From Thermus aquaticus (lineage in GTDB: Bacteria; Deinococcota; Deinococci; Deinococcales; Thermaceae): DNA of 39,020 bases. Below, piece by piece: positions 16,153 to 24,432 of the stretch. The notes under the pieces were generated by a model. That model was given only the letters and a program-made list of their open reading frames with translations, did not search any database and was not told where the DNA came from. The stretch covers positions 1,911,856 through 1,950,875 of the forward strand of contig NZ_LHCI01000106.1 of assembly GCF_001280255.1 (NCBI RefSeq), read 5' to 3'. The position numbers were made by a program, and so were the translations under genes. The first letter of the stretch is position 1; each line of letters opens with the position of its first letter.

Positions 16153-17394
16153 CTACAAAGCCTCCGGCCTCGAGGCCCTCGCCTGGAAGCCCCGGAGGAG
16201 GGCAAAGCCCAAGATGCCGGCCAGCAGGGAGGCCCCCAGGACCCCCACCTTGGCCTGGTCCAAAAGCTCCCCGGCAAAGGCCAGCCCGGCGATGAAGAGG
16301 GCCATGGTGAAGCCGATCCCGGCCAAAAACCCTACCGCCAGGATGCCCTTGAACCCCACCCCCTCGGGCAGCATCCCAAGGCCCAGGCGCAGGGCAAGCC
16401 AAGCCCCCAGCAAGATCCCCAGGGGCTTGCCCAGGAGGAGGCCCAGGGCCACCCCAAAGGCCACGCTCCCCAGGGAAAGGCCCGCCAGGCCCACCCCGGC
16501 GTTGAAGAAGGCGAAGAGGGGAAGGATGGCGTAGGCCACCCAGGGATGGAGGGAATGCTCCAGGCGGTGCAGGGGGCTTTGCGCCCCCTCCACCTCCTCC
16601 TCCAAGGTTTCCAGCTCCAGCTCCAAAGCCTCCGGCTCCTCCTCCCGGGTAGCCCCCTGGAAGGGCCTGGGAAGGCGCAGGGGAATGGCCAAGGCCAGAA
16701 GAACCCCCGCTAAGGTGGCGTGAAGCCCCGACTTCAGGATGAGGTACCAAAGGGGAAGCCCCAGGAGGAGGTAGGGCCAGAGCCACCGCACCCCGAGGCG
16801 GTTTAGGAGGAGCGCCAGGCCCAGGACCGCTCCCGCCCAGGCCAAGGCCCCCAGGTTCAGTCCCTCCGTGTAGAAGAGGGCGATGACCAGGACCGCCCCC
16901 AGGTCGTCCACGATGGCCAAAGTGAGCAGGAAGAGCTTGAGGCCCAAGGGCACCCCGGGAACCAGGGCCATCACCCCCAGAGCGAAGGCGATGTCCGTGG
17001 CCATGGGGATACCCCAACCCCGGGCCTCGGCCCCCTGGGCGTTGAGAAGGAGGTAAAGGCCAGCGGGGACCGCCATCCCCCCCAAAGCGGCCGACAGGGC
17101 CAGCCCCGCCCGGCGGACCTCCCTAAGCTCCCCCACAAGGAGCTCTCTTTTCAGCTCCAAGCCCACCAGAAGGAAGAAAAGGGCCATGAGCAGGTCGTTC
17201 ACCCAGAGGACAAGGGGTTTCTCCAGGGCGAACTCCCCTATCCGCAGGCCCACAGGCACCTCCTTGAGGGCGAAGTACGAGGCCGCCCAAGGGCTATTGG
17301 CCAGAAAGAGGGCCAGAAGGGCGGCAAAGAAAAGGAGGAAGCCCCCTTTGCTCTCGCTTTCCAAGATTTGCTCCACCCAGCGCCTGACCAGCAT
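16153..17394 (-). CDS. nhaA: Na+/H+ antiporter NhaA
   Basis: A 413-residue inner-membrane antiporter exchanging sodium for protons. Diagnostic segments are [16 protein letters not shown] (the first ion-site Asp) and [19 protein letters not shown] (the Asp-Asp pair of transmembrane segment V). The family N terminus ends in [21 protein letters not shown], and [13 protein letters not shown] lies near the C terminus. An acidic loop rich in Glu ([20 protein letters not shown], around residues 240-260) interrupts the central part. It starts 7 bases after the P-ATPase stop and is probably the last gene of the smtB operon, an unusual association of sodium antiport with heavy-metal efflux. Confidence 0.95.
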   Translation of the reverse strand: MLVRRWVEQILESESKGGFLLFFAALLALFLANSPWAASYFALKEVPVGLRIGEFALEKPLVLWVNDLLMALFFLLVGLELKRELLVGELREVRRAGLALSAALGGMAVPAGLYLLLNAQGAEARGWGIPMATDIAFALGVMALVPGVPLGLKLFLLTLAIVDDLGAVLVIALFYTEGLNLGALAWAGAVLGLALLLNRLGVRWLWPYLLLGLPLWYLILKSGLHATLAGVLLALAIPLRLPRPFQGATREEEPEALELELETLEEEVEGAQSPLHRLEHSLHPWVAYAILPLFAFFNAGVGLAGLSLGSVAFGVALGLLLGKPLGILLGAWLALRLGLGMLPEGVGFKGILAVGFLAGIGFTMALFIAGLAFAGELLDQAKVGVLGASLLAGILGFALLRGFQARASRPEAL

Positions 17395-17401
17395 GGGGGG
17401 A

Positions 17402-19456
17402 TTATACCCGGGCCCAGAGGAGGCGCAGGCTGTTCAGGCTGACCAGGACCAGGGCCCCGTTGTCGGCCAGGACCGCGGGCCAGAGCCCGGTCAGGCCAAG
17501 AAGGGTGGTGAGGAGGAAGAGGCCCTTGAGGCCCACGGCCAGGGCGATGTTCTGGAAAATCACCCGCCTCAGGAAGCGGCTTAAGCGAATGGCCCGGGGA
17601 AGGGCCCTAAGGCTCATAAGCCCGGCGTCCGCCGCCTTCAGGGCCACCTCGGTGCCCTCCAGGACCGCCAAGCCCACCGTGGCCCGGGCCAGGGCGGGGG
17701 CGTCGTTGACCCCGTCCCCCACCATGGCCACCCCCCCCTCCCGGTCCAACGCCGCCACCAGCTCCAGCTTGGCCTCGGGGGTGAGGCGGGCCCGCACCTC
17801 CTCCGGGCCCAGACCTAGGGCCCGGCCCAGGCCCAGGGCCGCCGCCTCGCCGTCCCCCGTCAGGAGGAAGGGCTTCAGCCCCAAGCGGCGCACCTCTTCC
17901 AGGACCTCCCGGGCCTCGGGCCTTGGGGCATCGGCGAAGAGGAAGAGGGCCAGGGGCCTTTCTCCCTTCACCAGGAGGGCCAGGCTGTACCCCTCGGCCT
18001 CCAGGGCTGCCACCCGGCGGGCGAGCTCGGGAGAGAGGGCAAGGGCGCCCGGGCGCATAAGCCCCACCTCCTCCCCCTCCACCTGGGCGAAGACCCCTAG
18101 GCCGGGAACCCCCCGGTGCGCCCTGGCCTCAGGGAGGGGAAGCCCCCGGGCCCTTTCCCGCACCGCCCGGGCCAGGGGGTGGCTCATCCCCACCCCCACC
18201 GCCGCCGCCAGGGCCAAAGCCTCGGCCTCGGGAAGCCCCAGGGGCTCCACCCGCAAAAGCCTGGGCTCCCCCAGGGTGAGGGTCCCGGTCTTGTCCAGGG
18301 CCAGGTGGCGCACCCAGCCCAGCCGCTCCAAAGCCCCACCCCCCTTGAAGAGAACCCCGAGTCTGGCCCCCCGGGCCACCCCGGCGGCCACGGCGGCGGG
18401 CACCGAGACCACCAAGGCGCAGGGGCAGGCGATGAGGAGGAGGGCCAGGGCCTGGTAGAGGTGGCGCTGGAACTCCCCCACAAAGAGGGGCAGAACCCCG
18501 CCCCAGAAGAGGGCCAGGAGGAGGACGGCCGGGGTGTAGCGGCGGCTGAAGGCGTCCACCAGCCGCTCCATCTGGGACTTGCGCAAAAGGGCCTCCTCGG
18601 CCAGGCGCTCCATCTGGGCCAGGAAGCCCTCGAGGGGGGCCTTCTCCACCCTGAGGAGAAGGCTCCCCGTCACCACCAGGCTCCCCCCGTAGACCCTCTC
18701 CCCGACCCCTCGCCTCTGGGGCAGGGGCTCCCCAGTGAAGGCGGCCTCCTCCACCTCCGCCTCTCCCTCCAGGACCACCCCGTCCGCAGGCACCCTCTCC
18801 CCCTGGGGCACCCGTACCCGGTCCCCGGGCTTCAGGGCCCCAAGGGGAACCTCCCGGACCTCCTCCCCCTCCAGCCTTAGGGCCCGCCTGGGCAGAAGGC
18901 TCGCCAGGGCGAAGATGGCCTTGCGGGAGCGGTCCACGCTGTAGGCCTCCAGCACCTCCCCCACCAGGAAGAGGAAGACCACCACCGCCGCCTCGGCCCA
19001 GGCCCCCAGGATGAGGGCCCCCAGGGTAGCCAGGACCACCAGGGCCTGCATGCTGAAGGGGTTCTGGCGGAGGCCGGCCAGGGCCCGCCTGGCCAAGGGG
19101 AAAGCCCCCAGGAGGGCCGCCAGGGCGTACCCATAGGTCCCCCACTGGGGCCAGGCCTGGGCGAGGAGGAAGGCCAGGGCAAGGAGGCCCCCGGTGAGGA
19201 GGGCCCAGGGCCAGGGGCCGGGAAAACGCCTAGCGCGGAGGCCCTCGGGCTGCAGACGGTACCCCATGGGCCTCAGGACCCGCTCCAGCTCCTTTTCCGC
19301 CTGGGGGTTTTCCACCACCAAGAAGAGCTTTCCGCTGGCGAAGCTAACCTGGGCCGCCGCCACGCCCGGCAGGCTCCTGGCGGCCTCCTCCACGTGGCGG
19401 GCGCAGTCGGGGCAGTCCATGCCCTCCACGCGGTAAACCCTGGGAGTGGGTTCCAT
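17402..19456 (-). CDS. Heavy-metal P1B-type ATPase, probable Zn/Cd/Pb exporter
   Basis: A 684-residue P-type ATPase. An N-terminal heavy-metal-associated domain ([17 protein letters not shown]) is followed by paired membrane helices, the actuator loop with FTGEPLP, and the intramembrane metal site [14 protein letters not shown] (about residue 344). The phosphorylation motif DKTGTLT (Asp about 386) and the hinge [13 protein letters not shown] complete the core. The C-terminal helices hold a Lys (VGLKGLF) and an Asp (LADNGA) at the positions typical of the zinc-type P1B-2 subgroup, which together with the ArsR/SmtB sensor upstream argues for Zn/Cd/Pb and not copper. ATP-driven export from the cytoplasm is the expected role. 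Confidence 0.93.
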   Translation of the reverse strand: MEPTPRVYRVEGMDCPDCARHVEEAARSLPGVAAAQVSFASGKLFLVVENPQAEKELERVLRPMGYRLQPEGLRARRFPGPWPWALLTGGLLALAFLLAQAWPQWGTYGYALAALLGAFPLARRALAGLRQNPFSMQALVVLATLGALILGAWAEAAVVVFLFLVGEVLEAYSVDRSRKAIFALASLLPRRALRLEGEEVREVPLGALKPGDRVRVPQGERVPADGVVLEGEAEVEEAAFTGEPLPQRRGVGERVYGGSLVVTGSLLLRVEKAPLEGFLAQMERLAEEALLRKSQMERLVDAFSRRYTPAVLLLALFWGGVLPLFVGEFQRHLYQALALLLIACPCALVVSVPAAVAAGVARGARLGVLFKGGGALERLGWVRHLALDKTGTLTLGEPRLLRVEPLGLPEAEALALAAAVGVGMSHPLARAVRERARGLPLPEARAHRGVPGLGVFAQVEGEEVGLMRPGALALSPELARRVAALEAEGYSLALLVKGERPLALFLFADAPRPEAREVLEEVRRLGLKPFLLTGDGEAAALGLGRALGLGPEEVRARLTPEAKLELVAALDREGGVAMVGDGVNDAPALARATVGLAVLEGTEVALKAADAGLMSLRALPRAIRLSRFLRRVIFQNIALAVGLKGLFLLTTLLGLTGLWPAVLADNGALVLVSLNSLRLLWARV

Positions 19457-19475
19457 GCCCCCAGGGTAGCGTCAT

Positions 19476-19491
19476 TTGAGCAATCGTTCAA
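19476..19491 (-). promoter_or_regulatory. SmtB-type operator overlapping the smtB 3' end
   Basis: TTGAGCAATCGTTCAA is an imperfect inverted repeat (TTGA...TCAA arms with GC/GT inner flanks) resembling the imperfect 12-2-12 sites bound by ArsR/SmtB zinc sensors. It covers the smtB stop codon and precedes the ATPase ATG by about 20 bases. This would place zinc-dependent control of the ATPase inside the end of its regulator gene. Confidence 0.5.
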
Positions 19492-19859
19492 GTGTCTTCT
19501 TCCGCGTGGGCCAGGGCCCCCTCCAAGAGGGCCTCCACGTGCTGGTCGGCGAGGCGGTAGTAGACCTGCTTCCCCTCCCGGCGGAAGGCCACCAGCCGGG
19601 CCTGGCGGAGAAGCCTGAGCTGGTGGCTCACCGCCGAAACCGAGACCCCGGCCAGGAGGGCCAGGTCGCACACGCAAAGCTCCCCCGCCGCCCTTAGGGC
19701 CAGGAGGAGACGCATGCGGGTGGGGTCGGAAAGGGCCTTGAGGAGGAGGGCCGCCCTTTGCAAAAGGCCTTCCTCGGGAAGGGCGGCCCTGGCCCGCTCC
19801 ACCCTTTCCGGGTGGATCTCGTAGACCCCGCAGACCGCCCTACCAGCCCCGCTTGGCAA
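19488..19859 (-). CDS. smtB: ArsR/SmtB-family metal-sensing repressor
   Basis: A 123-residue winged-helix regulator. [43 protein letters not shown] is the classic ArsR core; the ELCVCDL segment carries the Cys pair used as the alpha3N metal site, and the C-terminal [17 protein letters not shown] fits the alpha5 His/Asp/Glu zinc site. An N-terminal Cys ([11 protein letters not shown]) may complete alpha3N. Metal binding in this family releases DNA. The only plausible start is TTG at 19859, which overlaps the pdxS stop by 20 bases. The downstream ATPase is the obvious target. Confidence 0.88.
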   Translation of the reverse strand: MPSGAGRAVCGVYEIHPERVERARAALPEEGLLQRAALLLKALSDPTRMRLLLALRAAGELCVCDLALLAGVSVSAVSHQLRLLRQARLVAFRREGKQVYYRLADQHVEALLEGALAHAEEDT

Positions 19860-20721
19860 GCCTTTCCTCTTCCTTGAGCTGGTCCAGGTTGATGCCCACC
19901 ATGGGCTCCCCCAGGTCCTCGCTGACCTCGGCCAGGACCTCGGGGTCGTTGTAGTGGGTCACCGCCCGCACGATGGCCCGGGCCCGCTTCTTGGGGTCCC
20001 CGGACTTGAAGATGCCCGAGCCCACGAAGACCCCGTCCATACCCAAGTGCATCATGAGGGCGGCGTCGGCAGGGGTGGCGATGCCCCCGGCGGCGAAGTT
20101 CACCACGGGAAGCCGCCCGTGCTGGTGCACCCAGCGCACCAGCTCCAAGGGCGCCCCGATCTCCTTAGCGTAGGCCACAAGCTCGTCCTCGCGAAGCGAC
20201 TGGACGTAGCGGATCTGCTTCCACATGGTGCGGGCATGGCGCACCGCCTCCACCACGTTGCCCGTGCCCGCCTCCCCCTTGGTGCGGATCATGGCCGCCC
20301 CCTCGGCGATGCGCCTAAGGGCCTCCCCCAGGTCCCGGGCCCCGTTCACGAAGGGCACTTTGAACTTCCACTTGTCAATGTGGTGCTCCTCGTCGGCGGG
20401 GGTCAGGACCTCGGACTCGTCTATGAAGTCCACTCCGATGGCCTCCAGGATCATGGCCTCCACGAAGTGGCCGATCCGCACCTTGGCCATCACGGGGATG
20501 GACACCGCCGCCATGATCTCCTTGATGATCTTGGGGTCGGACATGCGGGCCACGCCCCCCTGGGCCCGGATGTCGGCGGGAACCCTCTCCAAGGCCATGA
20601 CCGCCACCGCCCCCGCCTCCTCGGCGATGATGGCCTGCTCCGGGGTGGTCACGTCCATGATCACCCCGCCCTTGAACATCTCGGCGAACCCGGTCTTGAT
20701 CTGGAAGGTGCCCTTCTCCAT
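19840..20721 (-). CDS. pdxS: Pyridoxal 5'-phosphate synthase subunit PdxS
   Basis: A 293-residue TIM-barrel lyase from the ATG at 20721, which has GGAGGT a few bases upstream; an in-frame ATG four codons earlier lies directly on another purine run and is less likely. It condenses ribose 5-phosphate, glyceraldehyde 3-phosphate and ammonia from PdxT into PLP. Signatures are [32 protein letters not shown] (lysine of the first imine), [29 protein letters not shown] (second lysine) and [14 protein letters not shown]. It is very highly conserved. It precedes smtB with a 20-base overlap, so metal stress might affect it only by polarity. PdxT is encoded about 17 kb away. Confidence 0.97.
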   Translation of the reverse strand: MEKGTFQIKTGFAEMFKGGVIMDVTTPEQAIIAEEAGAVAVMALERVPADIRAQGGVARMSDPKIIKEIMAAVSIPVMAKVRIGHFVEAMILEAIGVDFIDESEVLTPADEEHHIDKWKFKVPFVNGARDLGEALRRIAEGAAMIRTKGEAGTGNVVEAVRHARTMWKQIRYVQSLREDELVAYAKEIGAPLELVRWVHQHGRLPVVNFAAGGIATPADAALMMHLGMDGVFVGSGIFKSGDPKKRARAIVRAVTHYNDPEVLAEVSEDLGEPMVGINLDQLKEEERLAKRGW

Positions 20722-20777
20722 GCCGACCTCCATCCTCCACCTTACGCCTCAGGGGGTCAAGGGTGGTGAGGCACAAA

Positions 20778-20800
20778 CCCGGGGGGCGGCGCCCCCCGGG
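20778..20800 (-). terminator. Terminator after the LysM/M23 gene
   Basis: A perfect 10-base inverted repeat, CCCGGGGGGC/GCCCCCCGGG with a three-base loop, lies 13 bases after the stop at 20813. On the minus strand it is followed by TTTGT. The very stable stem would stop transcription despite the short T-run and separates the peptidase gene from pdxS. Confidence 0.65.
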
Positions 20801-20812
20801 CCAGGCCCCGGC

Positions 20813-22012
20813 TTAGGGCAGGTAGGCCAGAGGGTTCCGGGGCACCCCGTTCACCCGCACCTCAAAGTGGAGGTGGGGACCCGTGGACCAGCCCGTGGAA
20901 CCCACGTAACCGATGAGATCCCCGGCCTCCACCCACTGGCCTGGCCGCACGGCGATGCGGCTCATGTGGGCGTAGAGGGTCTCCACCCCGCCCCCGTGGT
21001 CCAGGACCACGTGGAAGCCGTAGCCGAAGGAGCTCCAGCCCGCCACCTGCACCTGGCCCGACTTGGCGGCCACGATGGGCGTGCCGTAGGGCGCGGCCAG
21101 GTCAATGCCGGTGTGGTAGCGCTGGAAGGCTCCCCGCCCGCCGAAGTAGGTGGTGATGCGGAAGCCGGAAAGGGGCCAGCGCATCCCCCCTTCCTGGTAG
21201 CTCACCCGGCGCACCTGGGGCCTTTGAACCTGGGCCTGGCGGACCTGGGCTTGGCGAAGCTGGGCCTGGCGCAAGGCCTCCTGCCGCCTCCGCTCCTCGG
21301 CCAGGCGCCTAAGCTCCTCCTGGCGCTTGCGCTCGGCCTCGAGACGGGCCTGCCTTTCCGCCTCCTGCTTGGCGAGCAAGCGCTGGTAGGTGGCCTTGGC
21401 CTCTATGCCGGGCAGGAGGACCAGGTCCCCGGGGCGGAGGGCCGTGGGGTCCTCCAGGCCGTTGGCCTTGGCCACCTCCAGTGGGGAGAGGCCAAAGCGC
21501 CGGGCCAGATCCACCAACGTCTCCCCCTCCGGCAGGGCCACCAGAAGCCCCTTGGTCTTCTTGGGAATGTAAAGGAGGCTCCCCGCCACCAGCCTGTCCA
21601 GGCTCTCCAAAGAGGGGTTGGCGGAGACAAGCTCCAAAGGCGAAAGGCCAAAGCGCTGGCTCAAAGAGGCCAGGGTGTCCCCGGGCCGGACCCGGTAGAC
21701 CTCCACCCCAGGGGGGATGCGGGGCTTTCGCTCCTCCACCGCCACCAGGGGGATGCGGAGCTCCTGGCCCACCTGGAGGCGGTCGTCCTTAAGGCCGCTG
21801 GACCACAGGATGTGCCTGGGGTCCACCCCGTAGCGGGCGGCGATGCCCGCCAGGGTGTCCCCGGGGCGCACCGTGTAGAGCACCCACCCCTTCCTGGCCG
21901 TTCCCCCCACCTCCACCGTGGCCTCCGGAAGAGGCAGGGGGCTCAAGATGGGTAGCTTGGCCCAGGCGGGCAAGGCGCAAAATACGCACAAAGCTCCCAA
22001 AATCCCCCGCAA
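20813..22012 (-). CDS. Exported LysM-repeat M23 (LytM-type) peptidase
   Basis: A 399-residue envelope protein. A signal peptide (MRGILGALCVFCALPAWA) is followed by three LysM repeats: VLYTVRPGDTLAGIAARYGV, YRVRPGDTLASLSQRFGLSP, and a divergent VALPEGETLVDLARRFGLSP. An Arg/Glu/Gln-rich coiled coil (about residues 210-275) leads to a C-terminal M23 domain with HTGIDLAAPYGTPIVA, YAHMSR and HLHFEV, so both zinc-binding histidine motifs are intact. It should cleave or regulate cleavage of peptidoglycan cross-links. The start is TTG at 22012, supported by GGAGGTGA four bases before it and by the signal peptide. Its TATAAT promoter element lies inside the loop of the rho terminator. Confidence 0.9.
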   Translation of the reverse strand: MRGILGALCVFCALPAWAKLPILSPLPLPEATVEVGGTARKGWVLYTVRPGDTLAGIAARYGVDPRHILWSSGLKDDRLQVGQELRIPLVAVEERKPRIPPGVEVYRVRPGDTLASLSQRFGLSPLELVSANPSLESLDRLVAGSLLYIPKKTKGLLVALPEGETLVDLARRFGLSPLEVAKANGLEDPTALRPGDLVLLPGIEAKATYQRLLAKQEAERQARLEAERKRQEELRRLAEERRRQEALRQAQLRQAQVRQAQVQRPQVRRVSYQEGGMRWPLSGFRITTYFGGRGAFQRYHTGIDLAAPYGTPIVAAKSGQVQVAGWSSFGYGFHVVLDHGGGVETLYAHMSRIAVRPGQWVEAGDLIGYVGSTGWSTGPHLHFEVRVNGVPRNPLAYLP

Positions 22013-22021
22013 AGGTCACCT

Positions 22022-22062
22022 CCAAAAACCAAGCCCGGGGAGATTATACCAACCCCCCGGGC
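22022..22062 (-). terminator. rho terminator with embedded promoter for the M23 gene
   Basis: On the minus strand GCCCGGGG (complement of 22055-22062) pairs with CCCCGGGC (complement of 22033-22040) and is followed by a run of five T (22022-22029 region). The 14-base loop contains TTGGTATAAT, an extended -10 (complement of 22043-22050). The same bases thus end rho transcription and could start the M23 transcript. Confidence 0.6.
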
Positions 22063-22085
22063 GAAAAGGGCAAGGGGCAAAAGGC

Positions 22086-23366
22086 CTAGCGGGCCGCCAA
22101 AGCGGCCAGGAACTCCTTGTTGCTCTTGGTGCGGGCCAGGCGGGAGAGGAGCATCTCCATGGCCTCGGCGGGGTCCATGTCCGCCAGAACCTTGCGCAGA
22201 AGCCACATCTTGTGGACCACCTCCTCGCCCAAAAGGAGCTCTTCCCGCCGGGTGCCCGACTTCAGGATGTCTATGGCCGGGAAGATGCGGCGCTCCTCGA
22301 GGCGGCGGGAGAGGTGGAGCTCCATGTTGCCCGTGCCCTTGAACTCCTCAAAGATCACATCGTCCATCCGGCTTCCCGTCTCCACCAGGGCGGTGGCCAG
22401 GATGGTGAGGCTCCCGCCCCCCCGGATGTTGCGGGCGGCCCCCAGGAAGCGCTTGGGGAAGTAGAGGGCGGCGGAGTCCAGCCCCCCTGAGAGGGTGCGG
22501 CCCGTGGGCGGGGTCACCAGGTTGTTGGCCCGGGCCAGGCGGGTGATGGAGTCCAGGAGGATCATCACGTGCCCGCCCTCCTCCACGATGCGCTTGGCCC
22601 GCTCGTGGACGAACTCCGCCACCCGGATGTGGTTCTGGGGGGGCTCGTCAAAGGTGCTGGCGATGACCTCGGCCCCCTCTACGCTTTCCCGGAAGTCCGT
22701 GACCTCCTCGGGCCGCTCGTCGATGAGGAGGACGATGACCTTGATGTCGGGCTCGTTTTTGAGGACGGCGTTGGCGATCTTCTTGAGGAGGGTGGTCTTA
22801 CCGGCCTTGGGCGGGGCCACGATGAGCCCCCGCTGCCCCCGGCCGATGGGGGCCAGGAGGTCAATGACCCGGGTGGAGAGCTCGTCCGGGGTGGTCTCCA
22901 GCCGGATCTGCCGGTCGGGGAACTGGGGGATGAGCTCGTCAAAGCGGGGGCGGTTCTTGGCGGCCTCGGGGTCTAGGTCGTTGACCGCCTCCACCTTGAT
23001 GAGGGTTCCGTAGCGCTCGTTCTCCCTGGGGGGCCGGGCCCGGCCCACGATGTAGTCCCCGCTCCTTAGGGCGTACTGGCGGATGAGCCCGGCGGAGACG
23101 ATGGCCACCCGGGACTCGAGGTTGTAGAGGTTCTCCGTGAGGAAGCCGTAGCCATCGGGGCTGATTTCCAAGTATCCCCTCACCAGCTGCAAACCCTCCC
23201 CCTGGGTCTGCCTTTCCAGGAGGGCCATGATGAGCTGGTCCTTCTTCATGCGCTTGTAGTTCTCAATGCCAGCTTCCTGGGCCAACAGGTGGAGCTCCGG
23301 CAGGATCTTCCCCGCCAGGTCTTGGTAGGAAAGGGTCGTCTCAGGGGTTTCCGCTTTCTTCTTCAT
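22086..23366 (-). CDS. rho: Transcription termination factor Rho
   Basis: A 426-residue hexameric RNA-dependent ATPase that terminates transcription. The ATG at 23366 is used in preference to a TTG six codons upstream, because it overlaps the transaldolase stop as ATGA and has a purine-rich site. The RNA-binding N-terminal part contains [13 protein letters not shown]. The Walker A is [15 protein letters not shown], the Walker B region [15 protein letters not shown], and the Q/R-loop regions include [36 protein letters not shown] and [14 protein letters not shown] complete the core. It forms an operon with the transaldolase gene. Confidence 0.97.
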   Translation of the reverse strand: MKKKAETPETTLSYQDLAGKILPELHLLAQEAGIENYKRMKKDQLIMALLERQTQGEGLQLVRGYLEISPDGYGFLTENLYNLESRVAIVSAGLIRQYALRSGDYIVGRARPPRENERYGTLIKVEAVNDLDPEAAKNRPRFDELIPQFPDRQIRLETTPDELSTRVIDLLAPIGRGQRGLIVAPPKAGKTTLLKKIANAVLKNEPDIKVIVLLIDERPEEVTDFRESVEGAEVIASTFDEPPQNHIRVAEFVHERAKRIVEEGGHVMILLDSITRLARANNLVTPPTGRTLSGGLDSAALYFPKRFLGAARNIRGGGSLTILATALVETGSRMDDVIFEEFKGTGNMELHLSRRLEERRIFPAIDILKSGTRREELLLGEEVVHKMWLLRKVLADMDPAEAMEMLLSRLARTKSNKEFLAALAAR

Positions 23367-24028
23367 GGCTTGACCTTCTCCCAATCCTCCATAAAGCGCT
23401 TGAGGCCTAGGTCCGTCAGGGGATGCTTGAGGAGGGCCTTGAAGACGGCGTGGGGCATGGTGGCGATGTCGGCCCCCAGAAGGGCGGCCTCCGTCACGTG
23501 GCGGGGGTGGCGGATGGAGGCGGCGATGACCCGCACCGGCAGGTCCTGGACCTCCCGCATCTCCACGATCTCCCTCAAAAGCTCTCCCCCGTCCCAGGAG
23601 ATGTCGTCCACCCGGCCCAGGAAGGGGCTCACGTAGCTGGCCCCCGCCCGGGCCGCCAGGAGGGCCTGGTTGGCGGAAAAGATGAGGGTCATGTTGACCC
23701 GGATGCCCTCGGCGCTCAATACCCGGCAGGCCTTGAGGCCCTCCTCGGTGGTGGGGAGCTTGACCACGATGTTGGGGTGGAGGGCGGCGAGCCTTCTTCC
23801 CTCCTCCACCATGGCCTTGGCCTCGAGGGCCGTGACCTCGGCGGAAACGGGCCCTCCGGCTAGCTCGCAGACGGCTTTCAGGTGCTGGCTAAGCCTTTCC
23901 CAGGTGAGGCGCTCCCCGGCAAAGGCCTTGGCCACCAGGGTAGGGTTGGTGGTGACCCCGGAGAGAACGCCCCAAAGGGCGATCTCCCGTATCTCCTCCA
24001 AGTCGGCGGTGTCCAGATAAAGCTCCAT
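23363..24028 (-). CDS. tal: Transaldolase / fructose-6-phosphate aldolase-like protein
   Basis: A 221-residue small-type transaldolase (TalC/MipB group). Key segments are MELYLDTADLEEIREI (Asp6), GVTTNPTLVAK, NIVVKLPTTEEGLKA (Schiff-base lysine), VNMTLIFSANQALLAARAGA, VSPFLGRVDD and VIAASIRHPRHVTEAALLGA. This group includes both true transaldolases of the pentose phosphate pathway and fructose-6-phosphate aldolases; the sequence alone does not separate them by eye. The start has AAAAGGAG upstream. Its promoter is divergent from, and overlaps at the -35 with, that of the ileS leader. Confidence 0.92.
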   Translation of the reverse strand: MELYLDTADLEEIREIALWGVLSGVTTNPTLVAKAFAGERLTWERLSQHLKAVCELAGGPVSAEVTALEAKAMVEEGRRLAALHPNIVVKLPTTEEGLKACRVLSAEGIRVNMTLIFSANQALLAARAGASYVSPFLGRVDDISWDGGELLREIVEMREVQDLPVRVIAASIRHPRHVTEAALLGADIATMPHAVFKALLKHPLTDLGLKRFMEDWEKVKP

Positions 24029-24067
24029 GTTGGGCTCCTTTTGGCGGGAAAGGACCGGCTTAGCTAG

Positions 24068-24098
24068 AGTCTAGCAGACGGCTAAAGGGCGTTGTCAA
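24068..24098 (-). promoter_or_regulatory. tal-rho promoter
   Basis: On the minus strand TTGACA (complement of 24093-24098) is followed 18-19 bases later by CTAGAC/TAGACT (complement of 24068-24074). The -35 overlaps that of the divergent ileS leader promoter, so the two may compete for polymerase. Confidence 0.55.
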
Positions 24099-24121
24099 GG
24101 TAGGGAGGGGCCTGCTAGCAT
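24092..24121 (+). promoter_or_regulatory. ileS T-box promoter
   Basis: TTGTCA (24092-24097) and TAGCAT (24116-24121) are separated by 18 bases, placing a transcription start near 24128, just before the first leader hairpin. Confidence 0.55.
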
Positions 24122-24127
24122 AGCCTT

Positions 24128-24420
24128 AGCCGCCAGCAGGGGATTCTACCTCAGGGCTGGCGGGTTGTAAAGGCGAGGATGGGGAGAGTACCTCCGCCCA
24201 AAAGCCCCTAGCGAGCCGGGGAGGGTGGAAGCCCGGCGGTGAGGGCGGGTGGGAAGATCACCCCGGAGCCGCGGGAGGAAAGGGCAACCCCCGAGTAATG
24301 CCCGCCGGGTGGCGCCCGTAATAGCGCCTCAACGAGGGCCTGGGGCGACCCAGGAAGCGCGGTGGTACCGCGGAAGTCTTCGTGGCTTTCGTCCGCGCCT
24401 TTGGGCGCGGGCGTTTTGCT
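24128..24420 (+). ncRNA. T-box leader of ileS, specifier AUC
   Basis: A transcriptional T-box riboswitch that senses uncharged tRNA-Ile. After an 8-base hairpin (CCGCCAGC/GCTGGCGG, 24130-24163), stem I begins with GGGG (24181) and the loop-E motif AGAGTA (24185-24190). The distal AG-bulge and loop follow (AGCGAGCCGGG to GGTGGAAGCCCGGC, about 24210-24237). On the returning strand GGGAAGATCACCCC carries the specifier AUC (24257-24259), an isoleucine codon followed by the usual A. The central CACCCCGGAGCC and GCCCGTAATAG elements match T-boxes. The T-box sequence GCGGTGGTACCGCGG lies at 24359-24373; its TGGT pairs with tRNA ending ACCA. A terminator, CCGCGCC-TTTG-GGCGCGG then TTTT (24393-24417), competes with the antiterminator. 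Low Ile-tRNA charging should raise ileS expression. Confidence 0.95.
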
Positions 24421-24432
24421 AGGAGGTGAGGG

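Noticed and set aside
16097-17017. Upstream extension of the DUF4397 reading frame
   Set aside because: It runs through nhaA in another frame with low-complexity Gly/Pro content. The ATG at 16096 gives a proper signal peptide.
20225-21955. 576-codon plus-strand ORF
   Set aside because: It is opposite the well-supported pdxS and LysM/M23 genes and is a GC-bias shadow.
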